Shown piece by piece: positions 50,101 to 62,685 of a DNA stretch of 64,000 bases. Origin of the DNA: Tubulanus polymorphus (taxonomy: Eukaryota; Nemertea; Palaeonemertea; Tubulaniformes; Tubulanidae); contig NC_134034.1 of NCBI RefSeq assembly GCF_964204645.1, positions 2,822,072-2,886,071 on the forward strand, in the 5' to 3' direction. Position numbers and translations under genes: made by a program. Below the pieces are notes generated by a model. That model worked only from the letters and a program-made list of their open reading frames with translations. It was not told where the DNA came from and made no database searches. Within the stretch, counting starts at the first letter, position 1; each line of letters opens with the position of its first letter.

Positions 50101-53100
50101 AATTAAACCCACACAACTGTGGAACTGGGTCCGGAGACAAATTCAACCCGCACAACTGTGGAACTGGATTCATAGTCAAATTAAACCCACACAACTGTGG
50201 AACTGGATTCAGAGACAAATTAAACCCACACAACTGTGGAACTGGATTTTCAGAGACAAATTAAACCCACACAACTGTGGAACTGGATTTTCAGAGACAA
50301 ATTAAACCCACACGACTGTGGAACTGGATTCAGAGTCAGATTAAACCCACACAATAATGCAACTGGATTCAGAGACAAATTAATCCCACACAACTGTGGA
50401 ACTGGATTCAGAGTCAAATTAAACCCACACCGCAATGCAACTGGATTCAGAGACAAATTAATCCCACACAACTGTGGAACTGGATTCAGAGACAAATTAA
50501 ACCCACACCGCAATGCAACTGGATTCAGAGACAAATTAATCCCACACAACTGTGGAACTGGATTCAGAGACAAATTAAACTCACACAACTGTGGAACTGG
50601 ATCCAGAGACAAATTAAACCCACACGACTGTGGAACTGGATTCAGAGTCAAATTAAACCCACACAATAATGCAACTGGATTCAGAGACAAATTAAACCCA
50701 CACAACTGTGGAACTGGATTCAGAGACAAATTAAACCCACACAATAATGCAACTGGATTCAGAGACAAATTAATCCCACACAACTGTGGAACTGGATTCA
50801 GAGACAAATTAAACTCACACAACTGTGGAACTGGATCCAGAGACAAATTAAACCCACACGACTGTGGAACTGGATTCAGAGTCAAATTAAACCCACACAA
50901 TAATGCAACTGGATTCAGAGACAAATTAAACCCACACAACTGTGGAACTGGATTCAGAGACAAATTAAACCCACACAATAATGCAACTGGATTCAGAGAC
51001 AAATTAATCCCACACAACTGTGGAACTGGATTCAGAGACAAATTAAACTCACAACTGTGGAACTGGATTCAGAGACAAATTAAACCCACACCGCAATGCA
51101 ACTGGATTCAGAGACAAATTAAACCCACACAACTGTGGAACTGGATCCAGAGACAAATTAAACCCACACCGCAATGCAACTGGATTCAGAGACAAATTAA
51201 TCCCACACAACTGTGGAACTGGATTCAGAGACAAATTTAACCCACACCGCAATGCAACTGGATTCAGAGACAAATTAATCCCACACAACTGTGGAACTGG
51301 ATTCAGAGACAAATTAAACTCGCACAACTGTGGAACTGGATCCAGAGACAAATTAAACCCACACGACTGTGGAACTGGATTCAGAGACAAATTAAACCCA
51401 CACAACTGTGGAACTTGATTCAGAGTTAAATTAAACCCACACAACTGGAACTGGATTCAGAGTTAAATTAAACCCACACAACTGTGGCCACTGGATTCAG
51501 ACTCAAATTAAACCCACACAACTGTGCAACTGGATTCAGAGACAAATTAAACCCACACAACTGTGCAACTGGATTCAGAGTCAAATTAAACCCACACAAT
51601 AATGCAACTGGATTCAGAGACAAATTAAACCGGCACAATATTATTCAAATTGATTCAGTAGAACAGCTCACAGATTTCTCAGTATACCAGCTGCAGCTAT
51701 TCTGATGATCCGGTGTTCACATCCTATTCATATTTAATCGCAATGATTCGTATATTTCCATGGTTACCATACATTTCTTAACTGACCGGCATACGGCTTA
51801 GTAATAACATCTTGAAATTATAATCGGGATCCAGTTACACTGTGTAATTTGCTTCCACAACAAGCTGTCAACCATCCCTGATTGTCAGGAACAGTCTCTG
51901 AAAATGGTTTACTGTTCCCTGATTGTCAGGAACAGTCTCTGAAAATGGTTTACTGTTCCCTGATTGTCAGGAACAGTCTCTGAAAATGGTTTACTGTCCC
52001 CTGATTGTCAGGAACTGTCTCTGAAAATGGTTTACTGTTCCCTGATTGTCAGGAACAGTCTTTGAAAATGGTTTACTGTTACCTGATTGTCAGGAACAGT
52101 CTCTGAAAATGGTTTACTGTTCCCTGATTGTCAGGAACAGTCTCTGAAAATGGTTTACTGTCCCCTGATTGTCAGGAACTGTCTCTGAAAATGGTTTACT
52201 GTGCCCTGATTGTCAGGAACAGTCTCTGAAAATGGTTTACTGTTACCTGATTGTCAGGAACAGTCTCTGGAAATGGTTTACTGTCCCCTGATTGTCAGGA
52301 ACTGTCTCTGAAAATGGTTTACTGTTCCCTGATTGTCAGGAACAGTCTTTGAAAATGGTTTACTGTTACCTGATTGTCAGGAACAGTCTCTGAAAATGGT
52401 TTACTGTCCCCTGATTGTCAGGAACTGTCTCTGAAAATGGTTTACTGTTCCCTGATTGTCAGGAACAGTCTCTGAAAATGGTTTACTGTCCCCTGATTGT
52501 CAGGAACAGTCTCTGAAAATGGTTTACTGTTCCCTGATTGTCAGGAACAGTCTCTGAAAATGGTTAACTGTCCCCTGATTGTCAGGAACAGTCTCTGGAA
52601 ATGGTTTACTGTTCCCTGATTGTCAGGAACAGTCACTAAAAATGGTTTACTGTTCCCTGATTGTCAGGAACAGTCTTTGAAAATGGTTTACTGTTCCCTG
52701 ATTGTCAGGAACAGTCTCTGAAAATGGTTTACTATCCCCTGATTATCAGGAACAGTCTCAGACCGTGATTTTGTACCATCCCCAATAGTCACAAACAGTC
52801 GCTGAAATAATTCAACAACCACATTTGACATAGTTTCAATGAAAGATTTGTGTTGCACTTAAGATTACACGATGCCCGTCTTTGAAGTTTTATTTCGAGC
52901 ATCCTTTCTTCCACCTCTTCCCAGCTGCTATTGTTGCAGGCATTTGTCTTTCATCGGTTCTCGGAATCATGTTAGAATGTCTGCATGTAGTTCATGTTCC
53001 TAATGACTCCACTGGTTCAGTAAGGAACCCGTTAACCCTTTCTATCAAATGTTAGAATTGAGCACGGAGTGACTACTAGTGACATCTGGTGGATCTTCTC

Positions 53101-54723
53101 TTGCCACAAGTGGAATCCTCTTTAGCTGTAGAGGTTGATGTCCTACTGCACACTAGCGACACCTGGTGCATCTTCACTTGCCACGAGGAATCCTCCATTG
53201 CCAGGTAGTTGATGTCTTATTGCATACTAGCGACATCTGGAGGATCCTCACTTGCCACAAGTAGAATCCACTATTGCCACAGTAGTTGATATCCTACTGC
53301 ACACTAGCGACACCTGGAGGATCCTCACTTGCCACAAGAGGAATCCTCACTTGCCACAAGTGGAATCCACTTTTTCCACTGTAGTCGATATCCTACTGCA
53401 CGCTAGCGACACCTGGTGGATACTCACTTGCCACAAGAGGAATCCACTTTTTCAACAGTAGTCGATATCCTACTGCACGCCAGCGACACCTGGTGGATCC
53501 TCACTTACCGCAGGTGGAATCCTCATTTACGACGGCAGCTTTCGCGTAAGGCGATTACGATTATACATCGACATCAATCTGTATTAATATTAATATCGAT
53601 ACGACAGCGGTACACGGCTCTCTAAATATCATCACTGATCGAGGCGTCAATTCCCGTTCGGAGGACGACGGTAAATGTCACGCGTCGATGATGATGAGGA
53701 CAGAACGGTGTCATCTTCGTCTTCATCTAATCTTAACAAACGTGGCGTATTTTGTGGTTTCGATTTAGAATCGACTTCGAGGCTCGACGTTCGAAATGTG
53801 AATGATATTTGACTGTTAATCGCGATTAAATGAAAATGAACTAATTTCGACTAACTATATACAGTTTAACCCTTTAGCACTCAGAAATTTCACTTTGTAG
53901 CATCTTTTACTCCTCAGAATATTCGAGAGAAATTCCACATTTATCAGATACAGAATCAGCTCATTTCCTGCTTATTTTTGTGCATTACAACTTGTGTTAT
54001 TTTGTAGTAAACGCACTATGCTTTCATTTGATATAAGATTTGATGATGTTTGGCCACCAAAACCGTGTCCTTTAGGTCGCCCGAGATTCATCCAACCTTA
54101 CTTGGATTTGAAGTTAGTTGAGCTCTCGGAACTGTCGTGTTCATACTCCAAATACTCGAGACTTTCAAACAGGTAGATATTGATTTCTGTACGGAATTCT
54201 GACGTCTTCGATGTCTAGTTTATCGTAAGCAAATAAGTTTGAATCCTATCGGAAATTTTAGTAATATAGGCAGGGTGGATGTGGGCAGGTCGGATGTGCG
54301 TAGCTTGAGGAGTAATAAGCAGAGTGGATGCAGGTTGCTTGAGTGAGTAATAGGCAGGGTGGATGTGAGTGGCTTGAGGAGTAATAGGTATGGTGGATGT
54401 GAGTGGACTGAGTGCTAATGGGTCAAATCGGTGAAAATTAAAGTTATCGAAAAAGAACCAATTTTGATTCATAAAATCGCTTAACTCTAACTCTCACAGC
54501 ACTGTTTAGGTCTCGTCAGGACTATAGTTAATTCAGGGTTCATGAATGTCCCCGCGATAGATTACGGATCATGCGGAGATGTGTTAGGTAAGAAGGTGCA
54601 CTTTAACCTTTCTCCGCTGTACGGCTGCTGTTATTCGTTTCAATTCTTTGTTGCCGCTCTGCTGTGTACACGGTAGATAAAATCGGTACGAACCGATTGT
54701 GTGAGGGGAATGACGTCTATCCA

Positions 54724-54785
<62 letters not shown>

Positions 54786-57700
54786 TTCTACTCTCCTCAA
54801 TTAAAACTGTCGATCAATATATCGCTACTGAGCGTAGGAGGACGTGTGACGCGCAGATGTCGTTAACCCTTACAGCGCCGGCGTCGCGATGAATTTCCCG
54901 CGAACGAGCGTCGCTGAGCAGCAGCGGTCTAATTCTGCCGTTGGGTCTAACTCATCGGGGAACGCTTCCTCATGGCTGGGTAAAGTTGGGCTTAGACTTC
55001 ACACTGGTGGATGACCAACTTAATATCGTAGCCAATCTACAAACTTAGAACTAGTCTAAGCTCGTTTTGATTAACAATCAACGTAAACCCAATTTTAACT
55101 TATCCTAGTTCCATAGTGCGTCTAACAACTTAAGACATAAGACATAAGACAATCTTTTGGACATAAGTGTTGTCTATACTGTAACTGAAGCTTCTGTCAG
55201 GTTCAAATCTCTGCTGATGAAGGATGTGTCTACTAGGGCAAGGGTTTGTACTGTGACAGAGTCTCACGATGTCATCAGGTTCGAATCTCTGCTGAGGGAG
55301 GATGTGTCTACTAGGGCAGGGATTTGTACTGTGACAGAGTCTCATGATGTCATCAGGTTCAAATCCCTGCTAAGGGAGGATGTGTCTACTAAGACAGGGG
55401 TTTGTACTGTGACAGAGTCTCACGATGTCATCAGGTTCGAATCTCTGCTGAGGGAGGATGTGTCTACTAGGGCAGGGATTTGTACTGTGATAGAGTCTCA
55501 TGATGTCATAAGGTTCAAATCCCTGCTGAGGGAGGATGTGTCTACTAGGACAGGGGTTTGTACTGTGTCAGAGTCTCATGATGTCATCAGGTTCAAATCT
55601 CTGCTGAGGGAGGATGTGTCTACTAGGACAGGGGTTTGTACTGTGTCAGAGTCTCATGATGTCATCAGGTTCAAATCCCTGCTGAGGGAGGATGTGTCTA
55701 CTAGGACAGGGGTTCGTACTGTGATAGAGTCTCATGATGTCATCAGGTTCAAATCTCTGCTGAGGGAGGATGTGTCTACTAGGACAGGGGTTTGTACTGT
55801 GATAGAGTCTCGTGATGTCATCAGGTTCAAATCCCTGTGAGGGAGGATGTGTCTACTAGGGGCAGAGGTTTGTACTGTGATAGAGTCTCGTGATGTCATC
55901 AGGTTTAAATCCCTGCTGAGGGAGGATGTGTCTACTAGGACAGGGGTTCGTACTGTGATAGAGTCTCGTGATGTCATCAGGTTTAAATCCCTGCTGAGGG
56001 AGGATGTGTCTACTAGGTTAGGGGTTCGTACTGTGATAGAGTCTCGTGATGTCATCAGGTTCAAATCTCTGCTGAGGGAGGATGTGTCTACTAGGACAGG
56101 GGTTTGTACTGTGTCAGAGTCTCATGATGTCATCAGGTTCAAATCCCTGCTGAGGGAGGATGTGTCTACTAGGACAGGGGTTTGTACTGTGACAGAGTAT
56201 CATGATGTCATCAGGTTCAAATCCCTGCTGAGGAAGGATGTGCCTACTAGGACAGGGGTTTGTACTGTGTCAGAGTCTCATGATGTCATCAGGTTCAAAT
56301 CCCTGCTGAGGGAGGATGTGTCTACTAGGACAGGGGTTTGTACTGTGACAGAGTCTCATGATGTCATCAGGTTCAAATCCCTGCTGATGAAGGATGTGTC
56401 TACTAGGGGCAGGGGTTTGTACTGTGACGGAGTCTTGCGATGTCATCAGGTTCAAATCCCTGCTGAGGGAGGATGTGTCTACTAGGGCAGGGGTTTGTAC
56501 TGTAACAGAGTCTCACGATGTCATCAGGTTCAAATCCCTGCTGAGGGAGGATGTGTCTACTAGGACAGGGGTTTATATACTGTGACAGAGTCTCATGATG
56601 TCATCAGGTTCAAATCCCTGCTGAGGGAGGATGTGTCTACTAGGACAGGGGTTTGTACAGTGACAGTCATCATGTCTTTAGGTTTGCCCTGGCAAAGTAG
56701 GAATGTAGCCAGTCTCGCGATGTCATCAGGTTTGAATCCCTCCGAGGGAAAAACCTGACCGAGTCTAAAGTCACCGAGTTCAAATCTGTGCAGCTGAGGG
56801 AGGATGTTGGATGGGTAAAACTCAACCATCTCGCTGAACCGGTAAACCAGAGGAGATGAGATAATCCTTTGCGGTAAGACTGCTACTGATAAGTCCTACT
56901 GATGACGTTGGATTGGTTGCGAAAGTTTGTGGACTTCGATTATAGCGAGCGATATCGTAGGATTAAGGAAATGATATTTATGGCAGACGGAGTGTGCAGA
57001 CGCACGTTGAGTGTGTTCAGGTAATGAAGGGTTTGACAGCTGCTAAGATAACAGGCTTATACAATCAATCTGTAACACGGAACCACCCACACAACACATA
57101 CGTTATACACTATGAAGTGTGGACGATCACTTTTGAAAGTGAGCTGATAAAATGTCTAATATCTGGTGTTTGTAGTTCATTTTCAATTAGAAATGTCTCA
57201 GGTGAAGCACTGTACACATGTGAAGTGTGGATGATCAGTTTTTGAAAGTGTGCTGATAAAATGTCTGATGTCTGGTGTTTGTAGTTCATTTTCAATTAGA
57301 AATGTCTCAGGTGAAGCACTGAACACAAGTGAAGTGTGGACGATCAGTTTTTGAGAAAGTGTGCTGATAAAATGTTGAATGTCTGGTGTTTGTAGTTCAT
57401 TTCCGATCAAAAATGTCTCAGTTGAAGCACTGAACACAAGTGAAGTGTGGACGATCAGTTTCTGAAAGTAGGCTGATCAAGTATCCAATGTCTTGTGTTT
57501 GTAGTTCATTTTCGATTAAAAATGGAAAATCTAGAAATTATCGAGTTTATATTTAGCCGTCGCATTCGTGGCATTCTTTACGCGGCACAAATTATCGCGC
57601 GAATCTCGAAATGAATCTAAATGAATCTAAACGGCCGTAGTTCGTGCCGGTTGTTTATCGCCTATAATGAATAGGAAAATGGCTCTTCCGGCGGCTGGTG

Positions 57701-60700
57701 AGTATTTCTCTTAGCGTCGTTGTTGGCGTCATCGTCACGTCGTTAACTTTCCCCCGGCGGTATCGACGGCGTCGAATGCCAGCTTTTAGATGAATATAAC
57801 CCGCGTCGTCCCGAACCCCGACGATGTATCTCTTGTCGGCCGTTCCTCGATTAGTACCTCCTCGCTCTTCTGCGGTATAGCGGTATAAAGCCTTTAAGTG
57901 TTTTCAGTTTGGTGAGAGGGTGAAGCACTGACTTTGCCGCATGGGTTCAACTTTTCCTCCTTCCAAATGACATTTTTAGATCAAGTGGATCTATTTTGAA
58001 TATAAGTTCCAGTACTGCCCCAAAAATAACTCAAATCACTTACAAAAAGTCAATTTTGACTACGCTGGCCCTCTCTATGGGATCGGTATAAAGTATTTTC
58101 AGTTTGGTGAGAGGGTGAAGCACTGACCTTGCCGCATGGGTTCAACTTTTCCTCCTTCCAAATGACATTTTTAGATCGAGTGGATTTATTTTGAATATAA
58201 GTTCCAATACTGCCCCAAAAATAACTCAAATCACTTACAAAAAGTCAATTTTGACTACGCTGGCCCTCTCTACGGGATCGGTAAAAAGTGTTTTCAGTTT
58301 GGTGAATAGGTAAAGCATCCCTTTCACTGACCTTTCCGCTTGGGTTTAACTTTTCCTCCTTCCAAATGACATTTAAGATCGAGCGGATGGATTCGTTTTG
58401 AATATAAGTTTTAAATCTCCCCCAAAACTATCTAGAACCACTTACAAAGCGTTAATTTTGACAACGCTGCCCCGAAAATATCTCATAATGCTTGCGTAAG
58501 ATTAGTTTTGAGATTAAGCTTCGATGCTGCCGCAAGAATATCTCAATCTGCTTAGAAATGGTTGGATTTGACGGTACTGCCCCAAAAATATCTCAACAAA
58601 CCTCTTACGTAGGGATACTGCCTAGAAAGGGTTTATTTTGAACTGAAGCTTCAATACTGATTATCTAGTATCTCGAGCTGCGTACAAAGTATCCCTCCAT
58701 CTGTCCGACCGAGTCTTATTTCAATCGGCCCGTTTTCTTTTTCGCGAAAAAAATTGTAATGTAAATTTTTGTAACGCTTTTTTTCTCTTCGAAAATATCT
58801 CTCGCGCAGACGCCGACGGAGAAGAGGAGGAAACGATGGCCGAACTGCGGAAAACGATGACTCCCGAAGACGCGAAACTCCTCAGCGACCTTCTCAACGG
58901 TAAGTTTTCAAAGTAAAATAGTAATTATAACATTTAGCTCTTCGAAACCTAAGCCTTGGACACCGTACTCGTCAGACCCCGAGCTCTGTGCTAAAAATCG
59001 GGCGCATATTTCAAACTCGAATTCCGCCGTATTATCATTATCAACCTTCCAGTGCATATGCACTGCAGTGCGGTGTATATATCGGTGATGGACTTTACTA
59101 GTACACCGCATCATAGTGTATTGATGATGTTAATGGCAATTATTTTTTATCCCTATTGAAAGATGGCAGCACGTGTCAAATAAAGTGAAGTATTAGTAAC
59201 TAATGATACATCGCATTTCGGTGTAGCTACACTGAGGCGGTATGCCCATTATGCGTACACCACAATGCGATGGAATTTGTAGAAATTTTCAAATTATCTC
59301 CAGCACTTTCGGGTATTAATTAGTCACCACTGAAAGGGTTAAGTAGTGTATCGTTGCTATACGGGTGGCTAGCCGGTGGGTGCGTGCGTGTGTGCTGGAG
59401 TAGCATGTATCGTTGCTATAGGGGTGGCTAGCCGGTGGAGTAGCGTGTATCGTTGCTATAGGGGTATCTAGCCGGTGGGTGCGTGCTGGAGTAGCGTGTA
59501 TCGTTGCTATACAGGTATCTAGCCGGTGGGTGCGTGCTGGAGTAGCGTGTATCGTTGCTATACAGGTATCTAACCCGTGGGTGCGTGCTGGAGTAGCGTG
59601 TATCGTTGCTATACAGGTATCTAGCCGGTGGGTGCGTGCTGGAGTAGCGTGTATCGTTGCTATATGGATATCTAACCCGTGGGTGCGTGCGTGTTGGAGT
59701 AGCGTGTATCGTTGCTATACAGGTATCTAGCCGGTGGGTGCGTGCTGGAGTAGCGTGTATCGTTGCTATACAGGTATCAAGCCCGTAGGCGAGTGCGTGC
59801 TCCAGTAGCGTATCGTTGCTATACGGGTATCTATTCCCTTCGTGACATTTACCGCTTCGTTGCCCGCGCGCGCCAATAGAAAAATCGATTTTCCCGAAAA
59901 TGTCAGCAACGAAATTACGGTCAGCGATAAAAAAAACTGCTGCCGTTCGCTATATACCCTCGGTATTGATCGGGATCGAGTAAACAATTCCTCTTATCTA
60001 AACACGACGTCTCTTCTTCGACGCGTGTCGTACTTCGACCTTTGTCGTTTGTCTCGACGATATCGGATCGTCCGAGGCATCTTTACGTTTCGGACGGCGA
60101 GATAAACCGAATTCCAAATTTTTGGCCGATCCCTTTCTGAAGTGGATGGCTCCGAGAATATCTGAACGGTTCTTTATTTTAGCTATTTATTTCTCTAGTG
60201 GATGGCTCCAAGATCAAGATGATTTATATCATAATTTTCGATGCCATTTTATCTCTAGAGGATGTCGCCGAGAATATTCAAATTACGTTTTTATGCGAGA
60301 TTTTCCATCCTCTACTGGGTGGCCCTAGAAATAACCGAATTCAATTTTAAGTAGCTTTCCCTTTCTCCTGTGGGTGGGAAACTATATAAATCGGTTTTAC
60401 CGCAATATTTCACGACTTAAATTTCAGGTAAAGTCAAATTGAACGAACTATCCGACGACAATATCGAAAAAATGACGCAATACGTTATGACCCTGTTGGA
60501 CGATTCGGAGACACCCGCTTTTGGCGAGAAAGAAGGTGGAAAAATTGCGGCGAAAGATGAAACGAATGATGATGATGATGATGAAAACGTAGATGAATCG
60601 GCTATGGTCGACAATGGCGACCGCCTGAAAGGTATATAGTCCGTTTCGAAGAATATGTGGAGTTTTTCTGGCGTAAGCCGCATAGCTTAGAATCTAGATG

Positions 60701-62641
60701 CGCAAGCTGCATTACATCCTCCCCTCGGCGGGGATTCGAACCTGATGGCAGCGCTACACTCAGCCACGGCACGAAACCCTGCCACACTAGACCGGGTGCG
60801 TAGCTACATGCGCAGTTTTGTCGCACGATAACTTGGGGCACCAATCAGATTGCTCGTTGTATGGTCGCCGAGGCAAATTTCACAGAATATAACTGGAAAA
60901 ACCCGAGCTAGAGTGAAACGGGATTTCTGATTGGCTAATAATGGCATCGCCTATGCTGCACACGTGCGGGCCAGTGCGGCAGGGTTTCATAGCAACTTTT
61001 AACCAACCGACCTGAAATTGTGTTTTGAAAAATAGAATATGCAAAAATGTGTAAAATCCTTGAGATGGTAGGCAAACCTTTGATTTAATGCGCTTTTCTT
61101 AAAGTACGCATATTTATCTATCTTGACTTGGGGCCAATAGATTTCCATCTCAAAATTAAAAGTAAAAGAATTGGAATGGAAAGTCTTGTACACTAATCCG
61201 TTCGTAGTCTTTTTAATCCTCTTAAATCAGGTTTGCCTAATCGGGTTTGCCTAATTGGAAATGTGTTTTATTTAGACCGTGTTCTTGTAGTAGTGAATAT
61301 GGATTCAGTTCCACAGTTGAGCTCATTTCAACTCACTTTAATTCAAAAGAGTTTCGACTATAACTCACATGAGCATTAAGAGTTAAAGTCTTACACTTAT
61401 TACTGTTGAGTTTAAATTCTACTCTTGGGGAGTTGAATATTACGAAATGAACTCATTCTTAACTAAAGAGTTTAGCGAGTTGGATATTTGAAAATGAACT
61501 CTTTATAGCTCGCGAGTTCAGAAACTCGGATGAGTTCAGATTCTACTCTATGAGAGTGTTCAATCATGAACACGTTCCAACTCGGAGCATTAACTCCGAA
61601 CGTATTGAAAACGAACTCATTTGAACGCGCAAGTGTGGAATCGGGTCTCGGGTCGAGATGCATGAAAACTTGAATTATCCTAGTAAAAAAAAAGTAGCAA
61701 CCAACAGCATCTTAACCGAAACATTTAAGTTTACCTTGTGGAACAGGAGGACAGTGTTGAAAAGTTTGATGTATGTAGTTTGTTACCCCTATCCACAAAC
61801 CCCATCCCTCCGTCCAACGTGTAACATGTTTGCTTGGCCTTCACCCGGTTTTATGGACTTACCTACGACCTGATTAATCTTGTGGTCGGATGATTCCAAT
61901 TTAGGGAGTCCGAATCTAACTCGGAACTGTGGAAGTTCACGGTCTCAATATCTTTTTTTTCAAATATTTGAATCCGATAGTCAAATTTCAATACAAAACA
62001 GTAGATAATTCGACTCCAAAATTCATTCCAATTACGAATCTATAGTCAAAAACTAAGAAATGTTGAACGGACTCTCGTCATTGGGGACTACTGTTTAGAA
62101 GTGGGTCTAAGTCTATGAACCCGGGCTCTAAACCCATATCGGATATCACACCTATCCTAACCAACCACGGGTGGTTTCAGAGTCGTGGCTTAAGTCCAAA
62201 AGTGGACTTGAATCTTAAGACTGGTCTTAAGTTGTTAGATTGGCTATAGAACTAAGTTGGTCTAAGACCAGTCCTAGCCGTGACTGTGCAACCAGCTGCA
62301 AATGTTATGAAACTCTTGTCCAGCCGTATGTGGACTTTTTATGTCACCAATAGTTTAATTCTTAAAACGTGAAAACATCAGTTCTAAATTTATCTCTCAG
62401 CCTCTTTGTTTGCGTTACGATTGATGCTCGCGCTACAACCACTCCCTGATAATTTGGTTTTTCCTACTTTCACGAGTCTTGAAAACTGAACGTGTATTTC
62501 ATATGAAACATTGTCCACTGATTTCATGACTCTCGGGTGTGGTCCGATGCTTTTTCGGAGTCGACTTCGGAGTCATTATCACCGACAGTTTCGCTGTTCA
62601 CGCCCCATTTACATAGTCACACTTGATAATTTGCAGTACTT

Positions 62642-62685
<44 letters not shown>

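Noticed and set aside
50236-51240. Open frame of 334 codons (and 263 codons on the other strand) with a repeated Asn/Pro/His motif
   Set aside because: It lies entirely in the 39-bp array; a unit length divisible by three keeps frames open on both strands. No splice or start context.
55157-56485. Two open frames of over 200 codons with a 26-residue repeat
   Set aside because: Produced by the 78-bp SINE-derived minisatellite.
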